Shown: positions 7,338-15,969, counted from the first letter of the stretch. The stretch is DNA of 64,000 nucleotides from Micrococcus sp023147585 (GCF_044872765.1 NZ_CP085253.1:1426001-1490000); one strand, 5' to 3'. Numbers and translations are program-made. Notes: a model not told the origin generated them from the letters alone.

Positions 7338-8875
7338 GCGAGAACACCGTCTCCCACCGCAGGCCCGAGGGCCTCCCGGACGTCATCCGCCACTACATCG
7401 ACGGCCGGCTCGTCGACTCCATGGACGGCGACACCTTCGACGTCCTGGACCCCGTCACCAACACCGCGTACATCAAGGCCGCCTCCGGCAAGTCCGCGGA
7501 CGTCGACCGCGCCGTGGCCGCCGCGAAGGCCGCCTTCGAGGGCGGCGAGTGGGCGCAGGCCATGCCGCGTCAGCGCTCCCGCGTGCTGCACAGGATCGCC
7601 GACATCATGGAGACCCGCGGCGACCAGCTCGCCGAGATGGAGTGCTTCGACACCGGCCTGCCGATCAAGCAGGCCAAGGGCCAGGCCGCCCGCGCCGCGG
7701 AGAACTTCCGCTTCTTCGCGGACCTGATCGTGGCCCAGCACGACGACGCCTTCAAGGTGCCCGGCCGCCAGGCCAACTACGTGAACCGCAAGCCGATCGG
7801 CGTCGCGGGCCTCATCACGCCGTGGAACACCCCGTTCATGCTCGAGTCCTGGAAGCTCGCCCCGGCCCTGGCCACCGGCAACTCCGTGGTGCTCAAGCCG
7901 GCCGAGTTCACCCCGCTCTCGGCCTCCCTGTGGGGCGGCATCTTCGAGGAGGCCGGGCTGCCCCAGGGCGTCTTCAACATGGTGCACGGCTTCGGCGAGG
8001 AGGGGTTCGCGGGCGACCCGCTCGTGAAGCACCCGGACGTCCCGCTGATCTCCTTCACCGGCGAGTCCCGCACCGGCCAGATCATCTTCGGCAACGCGGC
8101 CCCGTACCTGAAGGGCCTGTCCATGGAGCTCGGCGGCAAGTCCCCGGCCGTCGTCTTCGCGGACGCGGACCTGGACACCGCCATCGACGCGACGATCTTC
8201 GGCGTGTTCTCCCTCAACGGCGAGCGCTGCACCGCCGGCTCCCGCATCCTCGTGCAGCGCGAGGTCTACGACGAGTTCGTGGAGCGCTACGCGAAGCAGG
8301 CCGCCAACGTGAAGGTCGGCCTGCCCTCCGACCCCACCACCGAGGTCGGCGCGCTCGTGCACCCCGAGCACTACGAGAAGGTCATGTCCTACGTGGAGAT
8401 CGGCAAGGGCGAGGCCCGTCTCGTGGCCGGCGGCGGCCGCCCGGAGGAGTTCCCGGAGGGCAACTTCGTGCAGCCCACCGTGTTCGCGGACGTGGCCCCG
8501 GACGCCCGGATCTTCCAGGAGGAGATCTTCGGCCCGGTCGTGGCGATCACCCCGTTCGACACGGACGAGGAGGCCCTCGAGCTGGCCAACAACACCAAGT
8601 ACGGCCTGGCCGCCTACATCTGGACCAACGACCTCAAGCGCGCCCACAACTTCGCTCAGGACGTCGAGGCCGGCATGGTGTGGCTGAACTCGAACAACGT
8701 GCGCGACCTGCGCACGCCGTTCGGGGGCGTGAAGGCCTCGGGCCTCGGCCACGAGGGCGGCTACCGCTCGATCGACTTCTACACCGATCAGCAGGCCGTG
8801 CACATCAACCTCGGCGAGGTGCACAACCCCGTGTTCGGCAAGCAGGAGCAGGCCGCCTCGAAGATGGACGGCTGA
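7334..8875 (+). CDS. hpaE: 5-carboxymethyl-2-hydroxymuconate semialdehyde dehydrogenase
   Basis: Predicted 513 aa, typical for HpaE. NAD-dependent aldehyde dehydrogenase oxidising the ring-cleavage product CHMS to 5-carboxymethyl-2-hydroxymuconate. Seen: cofactor/oxyanion Asn165 in TPWNTPF, general base Glu265 in MELGGKSP, nucleophile Cys299 in NGERCTAGSR, and EEIFGPV near the C terminus. The start ATG 7334 overlaps the GntR stop by four bases (ATGA). Downstream lie a terminator-like hairpin and then the separate hpaD promoter. Assignment to HpaE rather than another aldehyde dehydrogenase rests on sequence resemblance and cluster context. Confidence 0.93.
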   Translation: MSENTVSHRRPEGLPDVIRHYIDGRLVDSMDGDTFDVLDPVTNTAYIKAASGKSADVDRAVAAAKAAFEGGEWAQAMPRQRSRVLHRIADIMETRGDQLAEMECFDTGLPIKQAKGQAARAAENFRFFADLIVAQHDDAFKVPGRQANYVNRKPIGVAGLITPWNTPFMLESWKLAPALATGNSVVLKPAEFTPLSASLWGGIFEEAGLPQGVFNMVHGFGEEGFAGDPLVKHPDVPLISFTGESRTGQIIFGNAAPYLKGLSMELGGKSPAVVFADADLDTAIDATIFGVFSLNGERCTAGSRILVQREVYDEFVERYAKQAANVKVGLPSDPTTEVGALVHPEHYEKVMSYVEIGKGEARLVAGGGRPEEFPEGNFVQPTVFADVAPDARIFQEEIFGPVVAITPFDTDEEALELANNTKYGLAAYIWTNDLKRAHNFAQDVEAGMVWLNSNNVRDLRTPFGGVKASGLGHEGGYRSIDFYTDQQAVHINLGEVHNPVFGKQEQAASKMDG

Positions 8876-8961
8876 CGCGCCGGGCCTCCGCCGTCGTTCG
8901 CGAAGCGGGGCCCCACCTCCGCTTCCCTTCGCAGAGCGGGAGGCTGAGGCCCTCTGCCCAC

Positions 8962-9004
8962 CGACGGCGCCCGCACCCTCCTCGTGAAGGCACGGGCGCC
9001 GTCG
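8962..9004 (+). terminator. Hairpin after hpaE
   Basis: Arms 8962-8973 and 8993-9004 are a perfect 12-bp GC-rich inverted repeat (CGACGGCGCCCG) with a 19-nt loop. No T-run follows. Its position 86 bases after the hpaE stop suggests transcription termination. The rest of 8876-9085 shows nothing recognisable. Confidence 0.6.
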
Positions 9005-9085
9005 TCGTGCCGGGGGCGCATCCGTTGCGGCACGGACGCAGGGGTGGGCGGGAATGCCCGTCCCGCCCTTCCCCCCGGGCCGCGT

Positions 9086-9099
9086 GATCGTATACGATC
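9086..9099. promoter_or_regulatory. GTATAC operator, site 2 (hpaD promoter)
   Basis: Exact repeat of the 14-bp site 1 palindrome GATCGTATACGATC, again overlapping a TACGAT -10 candidate (9093-9098). Predicted transcription start near 9105, giving a leader of about 65 bases before hpaD. The flanking C/G-rich -35 region also resembles site 1. Confidence 0.85.
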
Positions 9100-9170
9100 G
9101 AGCCAGTGACCGTGTCCCAGGCCACAGCGGGGCGTCACCGCCGACACCCCACCTCAGCGAAGGAGCATCG

Positions 9171-10337
9171 ATGACCAACCTCGAGAGCCGCCAGAAGACC
9201 TCGTCCGGCTTCTACGTGACCAAGGAAGCCCCCATCACCCCGGAGAACCCCCTCCCCACCCCGACGTCCGAGGCGCCGGACATCCTGCGCTGCGCGTCCA
9301 TGGAGCTCGTGGTCACGGACCTGGAGCGCTCCCGCAGCTTCTACGTGGACGTGCTGGGCCTCGTGGTGACCGAGGAGGACGACGAGGTCATCTACCTCCG
9401 CTCCATGGAGGAGTTCATCCACCACAACCTGGTGCTGCGCAAGGGCGAGATCGCCGCCGTCGCCGCGTTCTCCTACCGCGTGCGCACCCCCGAGGACCTG
9501 GACAAGGCCGTGGCCTTCTACGAGGAGCTCGGCTGCCGCGTGGAGCGCAACAAGGACGGCTTCGTGAAGGGCGTCGGCGACTCCGTGCGCGTCGAGGACC
9601 CGCTGGGCTTCCCCTACGAGTTCTTCTACGAGACCGAGCACGTGGAGCGCCTGGCCTGGCGCTACGACCTCTACACCCCCGGCGCGCTGGTGCGCCTGGA
9701 CCACTTCAACCAGGTGACCCCGGACGTGCCCCGCGCCGCGAAGTTCATGCAGGACCTGGGCTTCCGCGTCACCGAGGACATCCAGGACGAGCAGGGCACC
9801 GTGTACGCCGCGTGGATGCGCCGCAAGCCCACCGTGCACGACACCGCCATGACCGGCGGCGACGGGCCCCGCATGCACCACGTCTGCTTCGCCACGCACG
9901 AGAAGCACAACATCCTCTCGATCTGCGACAAGCTCGGCGCGCTGCGCATGTCCGACCACATCGAGCGCGGCCCCGGCCGCCACGGCGTCTCGAATGCGTT
10001 CTACCTGTACCTGCGCGATCCGGACGGCCACCGCGTCGAGGTCTACACCCAGGACTACTACACCGGCGACCCGGACAACCCCGTGGTCACCTGGGACGTG
10101 CACGACAACCAGCGCCGCGACTGGTGGGGCACCCCGGTCGTGCCGTCGTGGTACACGGACGCCTCCCTCGTGCTCGACCTCGACGGCAACCCGCAGCCCG
10201 TCGTCGCCCGCACGGACGAGTCCGAGATGGCCGTGACCATCGGCGCCGACGGCTTCTCCTACACCCGCGAGACCGAGGGCGAGGAGTCCATGCCCGAGTG
10301 GAAGCAGGGCGAGTACAAGCTGGGCAACCAGCTCTGA
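9171..10337 (+). CDS. hpaD: 3,4-dihydroxyphenylacetate 2,3-dioxygenase (homoprotocatechuate dioxygenase)
   Basis: Predicted 388 aa, vicinal-oxygen-chelate (type I extradiol) dioxygenase. It opens the ring of homoprotocatechuate next to the diol, giving CHMS for HpaE. Metal ligands His178 (VRLDHFN), His237 (RMHHVCF) and Glu290 (GHRVEVY), plus acid/base His223 (TVHDTAM), have exactly the spacing of His155, His214, Glu267 and His200 in the Brevibacterium fuscum enzyme. Whether Fe(II) or Mn(II) is used cannot be told. ATG 9171 is chosen because AAGGAG lies five bases upstream and the operator/promoter lies before it. Palindrome P2 follows 59 bases after the stop. Confidence 0.95.
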   Translation: MTNLESRQKTSSGFYVTKEAPITPENPLPTPTSEAPDILRCASMELVVTDLERSRSFYVDVLGLVVTEEDDEVIYLRSMEEFIHHNLVLRKGEIAAVAAFSYRVRTPEDLDKAVAFYEELGCRVERNKDGFVKGVGDSVRVEDPLGFPYEFFYETEHVERLAWRYDLYTPGALVRLDHFNQVTPDVPRAAKFMQDLGFRVTEDIQDEQGTVYAAWMRRKPTVHDTAMTGGDGPRMHHVCFATHEKHNILSICDKLGALRMSDHIERGPGRHGVSNAFYLYLRDPDGHRVEVYTQDYYTGDPDNPVVTWDVHDNQRRDWWGTPVVPSWYTDASLVLDLDGNPQPVVARTDESEMAVTIGADGFSYTRETEGEESMPEWKQGEYKLGNQL

Positions 10338-10396
10338 TCCGCTGAGCCGGACCGCCGGTGCGCGACACCACCGCTGTGCCGGACCGCCGGCGCATC

Positions 10397-10455
10397 AGCT
10401 GGGCGCAGTACTGCCAGGTAACCCCCAGGGTTACCTGGCAGTACTGCGCCCAGCT
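10397..10455. repeat. Perfect long palindrome P2 (28-bp arms, 3-nt loop)
   Basis: Arms 10397-10424 and 10428-10455 are exact reverse complements around CCA; the core reads GCGCAGTACTGCCAGG. It lies between hpaD and the cupin gene with no T-run after it. Unlike P1, P3 and P4 it has no DUF559/AbiEi-like neighbour. The rest of 10338-10564 holds only the cupin -10 box. Confidence 0.9.
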
Positions 10456-10564
10456 CATCCAGTGCCTGTGTCGCGGGAGGCCTTTGCCGCGGGGAACCTG
10501 GGGGCCTGGGGGCGGGGGCGGGGACCGCAGACATGGCGGACGACACCCGGACTAGCCTGGCGGC

Positions 10565-10951
10565 ATGGACGAGACGAACGCGCCGACCCCTGAGGCGCCC
10601 CGCGTGCTGGCCGACGTCGCCGCGCTGATGGACGGGCTGGCCGCGGCGGAGCCCGGCGCGGCCTGGCGTCTGAAGGACGACCCGCGCGACCTGGACGTGA
10701 ACCTCGTGCGGCTGCCCGCAGGCGGGCGCAACGAGCCGTTCGAGGGCCCCGGGCTGGACATCCTGGTGCACGTCGTCGCCGGCTCGGGCGTGCTCCACAC
10801 CGACGGCGGCGACGTTCCCATCCGCGCCGGCCAGCTGCTGTGGCTGCCGAAGAGCTCCCGCCGCGGCTTCACCGCTGGAGACGAGGGCCTCGCCTGGCTG
10901 ACGGCGCACCGGCGGAAGCAGGGGCTCGCGATCGGACACCGGCCGGGCTGA
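10565..10951 (+). CDS. Small cupin-domain protein
   Basis: Predicted 128 aa. A single beta-barrel cupin is suggested by LVRLPAGGRNEPFEG, LVHVVAGSGVLHTDGGDVPI and LLWLPKSSRRGF; the usual first-motif histidines are sparse, so metal binding is doubtful. TAGCCT ends six bases before ATG 10565, fitting a leaderless transcript. It sits between hpaD and hpaH, each of which has its own operator; the cupin promoter has none. It could be a side enzyme or a bystander. It is not related to HpaF, which has a tautomerase fold. Confidence 0.8.
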   Translation: MDETNAPTPEAPRVLADVAALMDGLAAAEPGAAWRLKDDPRDLDVNLVRLPAGGRNEPFEGPGLDILVHVVAGSGVLHTDGGDVPIRAGQLLWLPKSSRRGFTAGDEGLAWLTAHRRKQGLAIGHRPG

Positions 10952-10995
10952 GGCCCGCACCGCCGTCGTGAGCGGGCCCACACCCGGGCGGATCG

Positions 10996-11009
10996 CAACG
11001 TATACGATT
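10996..11009. promoter_or_regulatory. GTATAC operator, site 3 (hpaH promoter)
   Basis: Core CGTATACG (10999-11006) is perfectly palindromic; the right flank ATT resembles sites 1 and 2 while the left flank CAA is degenerate. TACGAT (11003-11008) serves as -10 candidate, with a start near 11015 and a leader of about 28 bases to ATG 11043. Confidence 0.75.
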
Positions 11010-11042
11010 GGCGCAGCCCGCCGTCGCACCCCGAGGAGCACC

Positions 11043-11828
11043 ATGCTGGACCACGAGACGCACGTGAAGATCGCCGACGAGCTCTTCGAGGCCGGCCGCA
11101 CCGGCACCCCCGTGCCCCTGCTGACCGCCCGCCACGCGGGCATGGAGATCGAGGACTCCTACGCTGTGCAGCGCATCTGGGCGGAGCGCCGCGTGGAGGC
11201 GGGGCGCCGCGTCGTCGGGCACAAGATCGGCCTGACCTCCAAGGCCATGCAGGCCGCCACCGGGATCACCGAGCCGGACTACGGCGTGATCTTCGACGAC
11301 CAGGTGTTCGAGTCCGGCCACGAGTACGAGACCGCGCGCATCACCAACCCCCGCATCGAGATGGAGCTCGCCTTCGTGCTCAAGGAGGAGCTGCGCGGCC
11401 CGAACGTGACCCTCTTCGACGTGCTGCGCGCCACCGAGTACGTGGTGCCCGCGCTCGAGGTCCTCGACGCCCACGTGGAGCTGCAGGGCCGGACCATCGT
11501 GGACACCATCGCGGACAACGCCGCGCTCGGCTCCATGGTGCTCGGCGGCCGCCCCGTGGCCCCCGACGCCGTGGACCTGCGCTGGGTGGCCGGGACGCTC
11601 TCCCGCAACCAGACCATCGAGGAGACCGGCGTGGCCGCGGGCGTGCTGAACCACCCGGGCAACGGCGTGCACTGGCTGGCCAACCGCCTGGCCGAGCACG
11701 GCGACGCGCTCGCCGCCGGGGAGATCGTGCTCGCCGGCTCCTTCACCCGCCCGATGCACGTCAGCGCCGGGGACACCGTCACCGCCGACTACGGGCCGCT
11801 CGGCACCGTCACCTGCCGGTTCGCCTGA
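11043..11828 (+). CDS. hpaH: 2-oxo-hepta-3-ene-1,7-dioate hydratase
   Basis: Predicted 261 aa, the usual length for HpaH. This Mg-dependent hydratase adds water to 2-oxo-hept-3-ene-1,7-dioate, giving 4-hydroxy-2-oxoheptanedioate for HpaI. Seen: GHKIGLTSKAMQ and the acidic metal motif RIEMELAFVL within an FAH-like fold, then GSMVLGGRPV, as in HpaH/MhpD-type hydratases. GAGGAG precedes ATG 11043. The gene has its own GTATAC site and is followed after 15 bases by hpaI, so the two form an operon. Confidence 0.93.
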   Translation: MLDHETHVKIADELFEAGRTGTPVPLLTARHAGMEIEDSYAVQRIWAERRVEAGRRVVGHKIGLTSKAMQAATGITEPDYGVIFDDQVFESGHEYETARITNPRIEMELAFVLKEELRGPNVTLFDVLRATEYVVPALEVLDAHVELQGRTIVDTIADNAALGSMVLGGRPVAPDAVDLRWVAGTLSRNQTIEETGVAAGVLNHPGNGVHWLANRLAEHGDALAAGEIVLAGSFTRPMHVSAGDTVTADYGPLGTVTCRFA

Positions 11829-11843
11829 GAGGACCCCCCCGCC

Positions 11844-12695
11844 ATGCCCGTGCGCCACCACCCCCAGCCCCTCGTGAGGGACCTGTTCACCGCGGAGGCC
11901 CGCGCCGCTCGCGGCGGCCGCCCCGCCGCCGGCATGTTCCTCAGCTCCGGGGACTGCACGGCCGCGGAGATCTGCGCCGGCGCGGGCATGGACTACCTCC
12001 TGATCGACGGCGAGCACGCCCCGCTCTCGCTCGAGACCGTCCTCGCGCAGCTGCGCACGATCGCCGGGTACGGCGTGCCCGTGATGACCCGCGTGCCCGC
12101 CCTCGACGTGGTGCTGGTGAAGCAGTTCCTGGACCTCGGCGCCCAGACCCTGCTCGTGCCGATGGTGGACGACCCCGAGCAGGCCGCCGAGGCCGTGCGC
12201 GCTGTGCGGTATCCGCCGCAGGGGGTGCGCGGCGTCGGGTCGGCGCTGGCGCGGTCGGGGCGCTGGAACCGGATCGAGGGGTACCTGCCGCAGGCGGCGG
12301 ACCACGTCAGCCTGTTCGTGCAGATCGAGACGGCGGCCGGCGTCGAGAACGCCCGGGCCGTCGCGGAGGTCGACGGCGTGGACGGTGTGTTCGTGGGCCC
12401 CTCCGACCTGTCCGCGTCGATGGGGCTGCTCGGTCAGCAGGCCCACCCGGACGTGGTGGCCGCTGTGGAGTCGGTGATCACCGAGGTGAAGACTGCCGGG
12501 AAGGTCGTCGGCGTCAACGCGTTCGTGACGGCCCAGGCGCAGGCCTACGCGGCCGCCGGGGCGGACTTCGTCAACGTGGGGGCCGACGTCGCCCTGCTGG
12601 CCCGTGCCGCCGAGGCCCTCGCCGAGACCTGGTGCCCCGCCCCGGAGGCCGGCGATCCAGGCGACGGCGAGGGCACGCCCCGCGCGTCGTACTGA
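11844..12695 (+). CDS. hpaI: 4-hydroxy-2-oxoheptanedioate aldolase
   Basis: Predicted 283 aa. Class II (metal-dependent) pyruvate aldolase splitting 4-hydroxy-2-oxoheptanedioate into pyruvate and succinic semialdehyde, the last pathway step. Seen: catalytic His58 in LIDGEHAPLS, Glu in VQIETAAGVENA and metal Asp in VGPSDLSASMG, plus PPQGVRGVG. GAGGA precedes ATG 11844; the gap to hpaH is 15 bases. The C-terminal 20 residues are an extra acidic Gly/Pro tail. A succinic semialdehyde dehydrogenase is not in this window. Confidence 0.94.
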   Translation: MPVRHHPQPLVRDLFTAEARAARGGRPAAGMFLSSGDCTAAEICAGAGMDYLLIDGEHAPLSLETVLAQLRTIAGYGVPVMTRVPALDVVLVKQFLDLGAQTLLVPMVDDPEQAAEAVRAVRYPPQGVRGVGSALARSGRWNRIEGYLPQAADHVSLFVQIETAAGVENARAVAEVDGVDGVFVGPSDLSASMGLLGQQAHPDVVAAVESVITEVKTAGKVVGVNAFVTAQAQAYAAAGADFVNVGADVALLARAAEALAETWCPAPEAGDPGDGEGTPRASY

Positions 12696-12745
12696 CAGGC
12701 GCTCTGACCGGGCCGGACCCCCGGTCACCGTGCCACCCTGGATCC

Positions 12746-14257
12746 ATGCCCACCCCCGGTTCGAAGACCCCGCGCCTCACCCACCGCTTCGCCGACACGT
12801 TCCCCGAGCTCGCCCTGCCGTGGGAGGCCCAGGAGACGCCCGCGCCTCAGCTGGCCCTGCTCAACAACGAGCTCGCCGAGCTGCTGGGCATGGACGCGGA
12901 GTGGCTCGCCACCGACGACGGCGTCCGGTTCCTCACCGGCGAGCAGCCCGGCCCGGACGCCCGCCCAGTCGCGCAGGCGTACGCGGGGCACCAGTTCGGC
13001 GGCTACTCGCCGCGGCTCGGCGACGGCCGCGCCCTGCTGCTCGGTGAGATCGCCCCGATCCTTCCGGGCGCCGACTCCCCCGCCGCAGCCCGCGCCCTGC
13101 GCGACCTCCATCTGAAGGGGTCCGGCCGCACCCCCTTCGCGCGCGGCAACGCGGACGGCCAGGCCGTCCTCGGCCCCATGCTGCGCGAGTACGTCGTGGC
13201 CGAGGCGATGCACGCCCTCGGCGTGCCGACCACGCGCGCGCTCGCCGTCGTCGCCACGGGCGCCCAGGTGCTGCGCGAGGACCTGCTGCCCGGGGCCGTG
13301 CTCGCGCGCGTCGCCGCCTCCCACCTGCGGGTGGGCACGTTCCAGTACGCGGCGGCGCTCCCGGACGCGGAGGCCTCGAAGGACCTGCTGCGCCGGCTCG
13401 TGGACGAGGCCGTCGCCCGCCACCACCCGCACGCCGCCGACGCCGAGAACCCGGCGCTCGCGCTCTACGAGGCGGTGGTCGGCGCGCAGGCCGAGCTCGT
13501 GGCGCGCTGGATGCTCGTGGGGTTCGTGCACGGCGTGATGAACACGGACAACGTGACGCTCTCGGGCGAGACGATCGACTACGGCCCGTGCGCCTTCATC
13601 GACGCGTTCGACCCCGGCGCCACGTTCTCCTCGATCGACGTGCAGCACCGCTACGCCTTCGGCAACCAGGGCCCCATCGCGGCGTGGAACCTCGCCCGGC
13701 TCGGCGAGACGCTGCTCCCCCTGCTCGACGACGACCCGAACCGGGCCGTGGAGCTCGCCCAGGAGGCCCTCGCCGGGTTCCAGGCCCGGCACCTGGCCGC
13801 GTGGCGCGGCGGGCTGCGGCAGAAGCTGGGGCTGAGCACGGACGTGCCGGACGAGACCGTCGCCGAGCTGACCGACCGGCTCTTCGTGCAGCTGACCGAG
13901 GCGAGCACGGACTGGACCTCGTTCTGGGTCCGCTTGGCGGACATGGCCGAGGCCGATGCGGAGGCCGATCGCCTCATCCCGGGCGCCCGCACCCCCGACG
14001 AGGTGGCCGCGTGGCTGCGCGACTGGCGGGCCCTGAGCCCGGACGCCGCCGCGATGCGCCGCGTGAATCCGGTCTACATCCCGCGCAACCACCTGCTGGA
14101 CGCCGCACTCATGGCGGCCGAGGACGGGGACCTCGCGCCCGTGCGCGAGCTGCTCGAGGCGGTCACGGACCCGTTCGCCCCACGCCCCGGCTTCGAACGG
14201 TACGCGGAGCCGGCCGCGGTGGACGGCGCCCCGTTCGTCACCTACTGCGGGACCTGA
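12746..14257 (+). CDS. selO: SelO/YdiU protein adenylyltransferase (pseudokinase AMPylase)
   Basis: Predicted 503 aa, close to the family's about 480. SelO transfers AMP from ATP to Ser/Thr/Tyr of target proteins under oxidative stress. Family marks: YAGHQFGGYSPRLGDGRA, LHLKGSGRTPFARGNADG (nucleotide Lys), REYVVAEAMHALGVPTTRAL, GFVHGVMNTDNVTLSGET (active-site Asp/Asn) and IDYGPCAFID. The last residues are YCGT, keeping the C-terminal Cys that is Sec in many eukaryotic homologues. ATG 12746 follows CACCCT by six bases, a leaderless arrangement. The gene converges on the reductase gene with a six-base gap. Confidence 0.95.
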   Translation: MPTPGSKTPRLTHRFADTFPELALPWEAQETPAPQLALLNNELAELLGMDAEWLATDDGVRFLTGEQPGPDARPVAQAYAGHQFGGYSPRLGDGRALLLGEIAPILPGADSPAAARALRDLHLKGSGRTPFARGNADGQAVLGPMLREYVVAEAMHALGVPTTRALAVVATGAQVLREDLLPGAVLARVAASHLRVGTFQYAAALPDAEASKDLLRRLVDEAVARHHPHAADAENPALALYEAVVGAQAELVARWMLVGFVHGVMNTDNVTLSGETIDYGPCAFIDAFDPGATFSSIDVQHRYAFGNQGPIAAWNLARLGETLLPLLDDDPNRAVELAQEALAGFQARHLAAWRGGLRQKLGLSTDVPDETVAELTDRLFVQLTEASTDWTSFWVRLADMAEADAEADRLIPGARTPDEVAAWLRDWRALSPDAAAMRRVNPVYIPRNHLLDAALMAAEDGDLAPVRELLEAVTDPFAPRPGFERYAEPAAVDGAPFVTYCGT

Positions 14258-14263
14258 GCGCCG

Positions 14264-15568
14264 TCACCCGCGCGCGAGAGACCTCACGGGCACCGCCGGA
14301 TCCGCGAGGGCCTCCGGGTCCACCCGGATTGCGCGGTCGATGATCCGCCGCGCCGCCTTCACGGCCATCGGATCGTCCACGGACGCGGCCCCGCGCATCG
14401 TGCCGTCCGCGGCGAGCGCGAAGCTCGCCACCGTCCGGCCCCGCACCTCGCGGTGGACGTGCCGGCCGCCGTCGGGAAGCGCCATGTCCCCCACGGCCTC
14501 GACGTGCGCGCCGTGCCGGTCCGACCAGAACCACGGCGCGCCGGGCGCGGCCGGCTCCTCGCCCATCAGGGCCGCGGCGGCCGCGACGCCCGCCTGCATG
14601 GCCGGCTCCCAGTGCCGCGACGCCGGCCAGGCCGAGTCCCGCAGCCGCGCGACGTCGCCGACGGCGAGGATCCCCGGCACGGACGTCCGGCCCGCGGCGT
14701 CCACCAGCACGCCGTCCGCGGTCTCGATCCCAGCCTTCTCGGCGAGTGCGGTCTCCGGGACGGTGCCCGTGGCCAGCACGACGACGTCGGCGTCCACGGT
14801 GCGGCCGTCCTCGAGATGGACGCGGTGGGCGGTGGGGAGTCCGCCGCCGGGATCGTCCACCGCCTCGTCCGCGTGCTCGATCCGCGCGACGCGCCCGACC
14901 TCCAGCTCGACCCCGTTCTCGGCGTGCATGCGGTGCAGGCGCGCGGTGATCGCCGGTCCGACGGCGGTCAGTGAGGGCGTCTCGGTGCTCGTCACGAGCG
15001 TGACGTCGGCGAAGGCGGCGCGGGCCGACGACGCGGCCTCGGCGCCCGTGAACCCTCCGCCGATCACCGCCACGCGCGCCCCGAAGTGCAGCCGGGCCAC
15101 GAGTGCGTCCGCGTCGGCGCGGGTACGCAGGGTGATCAGCCGCGCATCGTCGGCGCCGGGCACCGCCAGCGGGCGCACCCGACCGCCCGTCGCGAGGACC
15201 ACGACGTCCGCCTCCCGGGCCTCCCCCGTGTTCAGCCGCACGCGGTGCCGCACGTCCGCGCCGCCGGGCTCGAGCGCCTCAGCCCGCGCGGTCACGACCT
15301 CCACTCCGTGCTCGGCGAACCACGACGGCGGGGCGAGGAGCAGCCGGGGCCCGTCCGTCTCCCCGGTCAGGTAGTCCTTTGACAGCGGCGGTCGGTCGTA
15401 GGGCAGGCCCTCGGGGTCCGCGATCGTCAGCGCGCCCGCGAAACCGCGACGGCGCAGCTCGCGCACCAGGGAGAACCCGGCCAGCCCGCCGCCGAGCACG
15501 AGCACGGAGGCGGAAGCCCCGCCGGGAGCCCCGCCGTCGTCCGCCACAGGCACGAGGCCCGCGCTCAT
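14264..15568 (-). CDS. Ferredoxin--NAD(P)H reductase, FAD-dependent (dioxygenase reductase type)
   Basis: Predicted 434 aa. FAD/NAD-linked reductase like the ferredoxin reductase components of aromatic-ring dioxygenases and P450 systems. N-terminal FAD motif VLVLGGGLAGFSLVREL, YDRPPLSKDYLTG, second dinucleotide fold VAVIGGGFTGAEAASSA, FAD-ribityl motif ILAVGDVARL and a reductase C-terminal domain (APWFWSDRHGAHVEAVG). ATG 15568 overlaps the Rieske stop (ATGA), so the two are translationally coupled. It passes electrons from NAD(P)H to the Rieske ferredoxin upstream. No terminal oxygenase is adjacent. Confidence 0.93.
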   Translation of the reverse strand: MSAGLVPVADDGGAPGGASASVLVLGGGLAGFSLVRELRRRGFAGALTIADPEGLPYDRPPLSKDYLTGETDGPRLLLAPPSWFAEHGVEVVTARAEALEPGGADVRHRVRLNTGEAREADVVVLATGGRVRPLAVPGADDARLITLRTRADADALVARLHFGARVAVIGGGFTGAEAASSARAAFADVTLVTSTETPSLTAVGPAITARLHRMHAENGVELEVGRVARIEHADEAVDDPGGGLPTAHRVHLEDGRTVDADVVVLATGTVPETALAEKAGIETADGVLVDAAGRTSVPGILAVGDVARLRDSAWPASRHWEPAMQAGVAAAAALMGEEPAAPGAPWFWSDRHGAHVEAVGDMALPDGGRHVHREVRGRTVASFALAADGTMRGAASVDDPMAVKAARRIIDRAIRVDPEALADPAVPVRSLARG

Positions 15569-15894
15569 TCGCCCGGCGTCAGGTAGAGCTGACCGTCCCG
15601 CGCCTCCACCGCATGCGTGCCGACCGGCTTCGTGGCCGGCAGGCACAGCGCCTCGCCGGACCTGAGGCAGAACTCGGCGGAGTGCAGCGGGCACTCGACC
15701 TTCGTCCCCTCGAGCCACCCCTCGGCCAGGGATGCGTCCTCGTGGGTGCAGGTGTCGTCGATCGCGTAGAACGCGCCGTCCTCGGCGTGGAACACCGCGA
15801 CGTCGTCGCGCGTGCCCGCCGTCTGCGCCGGGATCACGCGGGACTCGCCCTCCGGGATGTCCGCCGCCGCGCCGATGTGGATGGGCTCCGCCAT
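15565..15894 (-). CDS. Rieske [2Fe-2S] ferredoxin
   Basis: Predicted 109 aa, a stand-alone Rieske ferredoxin. Cluster ligands are in DDTCTHEDASL (CTH) and VECPLHSAEF (CPLH). It shuttles electrons from the overlapping reductase to an oxygenase that is not encoded nearby. ATG 15894 has GGAGG upstream, and the frame above it reads through what looks like unrelated remnant sequence, so the longer start is rejected. Confidence 0.94.
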   Translation of the reverse strand: MAEPIHIGAAADIPEGESRVIPAQTAGTRDDVAVFHAEDGAFYAIDDTCTHEDASLAEGWLEGTKVECPLHSAEFCLRSGEALCLPATKPVGTHAVEARDGQLYLTPGE

Positions 15895-15969
15895 GTGCTG
15901 CCTCCGTGCTCCGCCGGCCCACGCCGGCTCCTTCAGGGTCTGCACGCCACGGTATCGCGCGGGCGTCAG

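Noticed and set aside
7028..9178. 716-codon open frame on the minus strand across hpaE
   Set aside because: Antisense to hpaE with its catalytic residues intact; long open antisense frames are normal in DNA with so much G/C at codon third positions.
10869..12728. 619-codon minus-strand frame across hpaH and hpaI
   Set aside because: Shadow of two confident plus-strand genes; His/Gly/Arg-rich with no motif.
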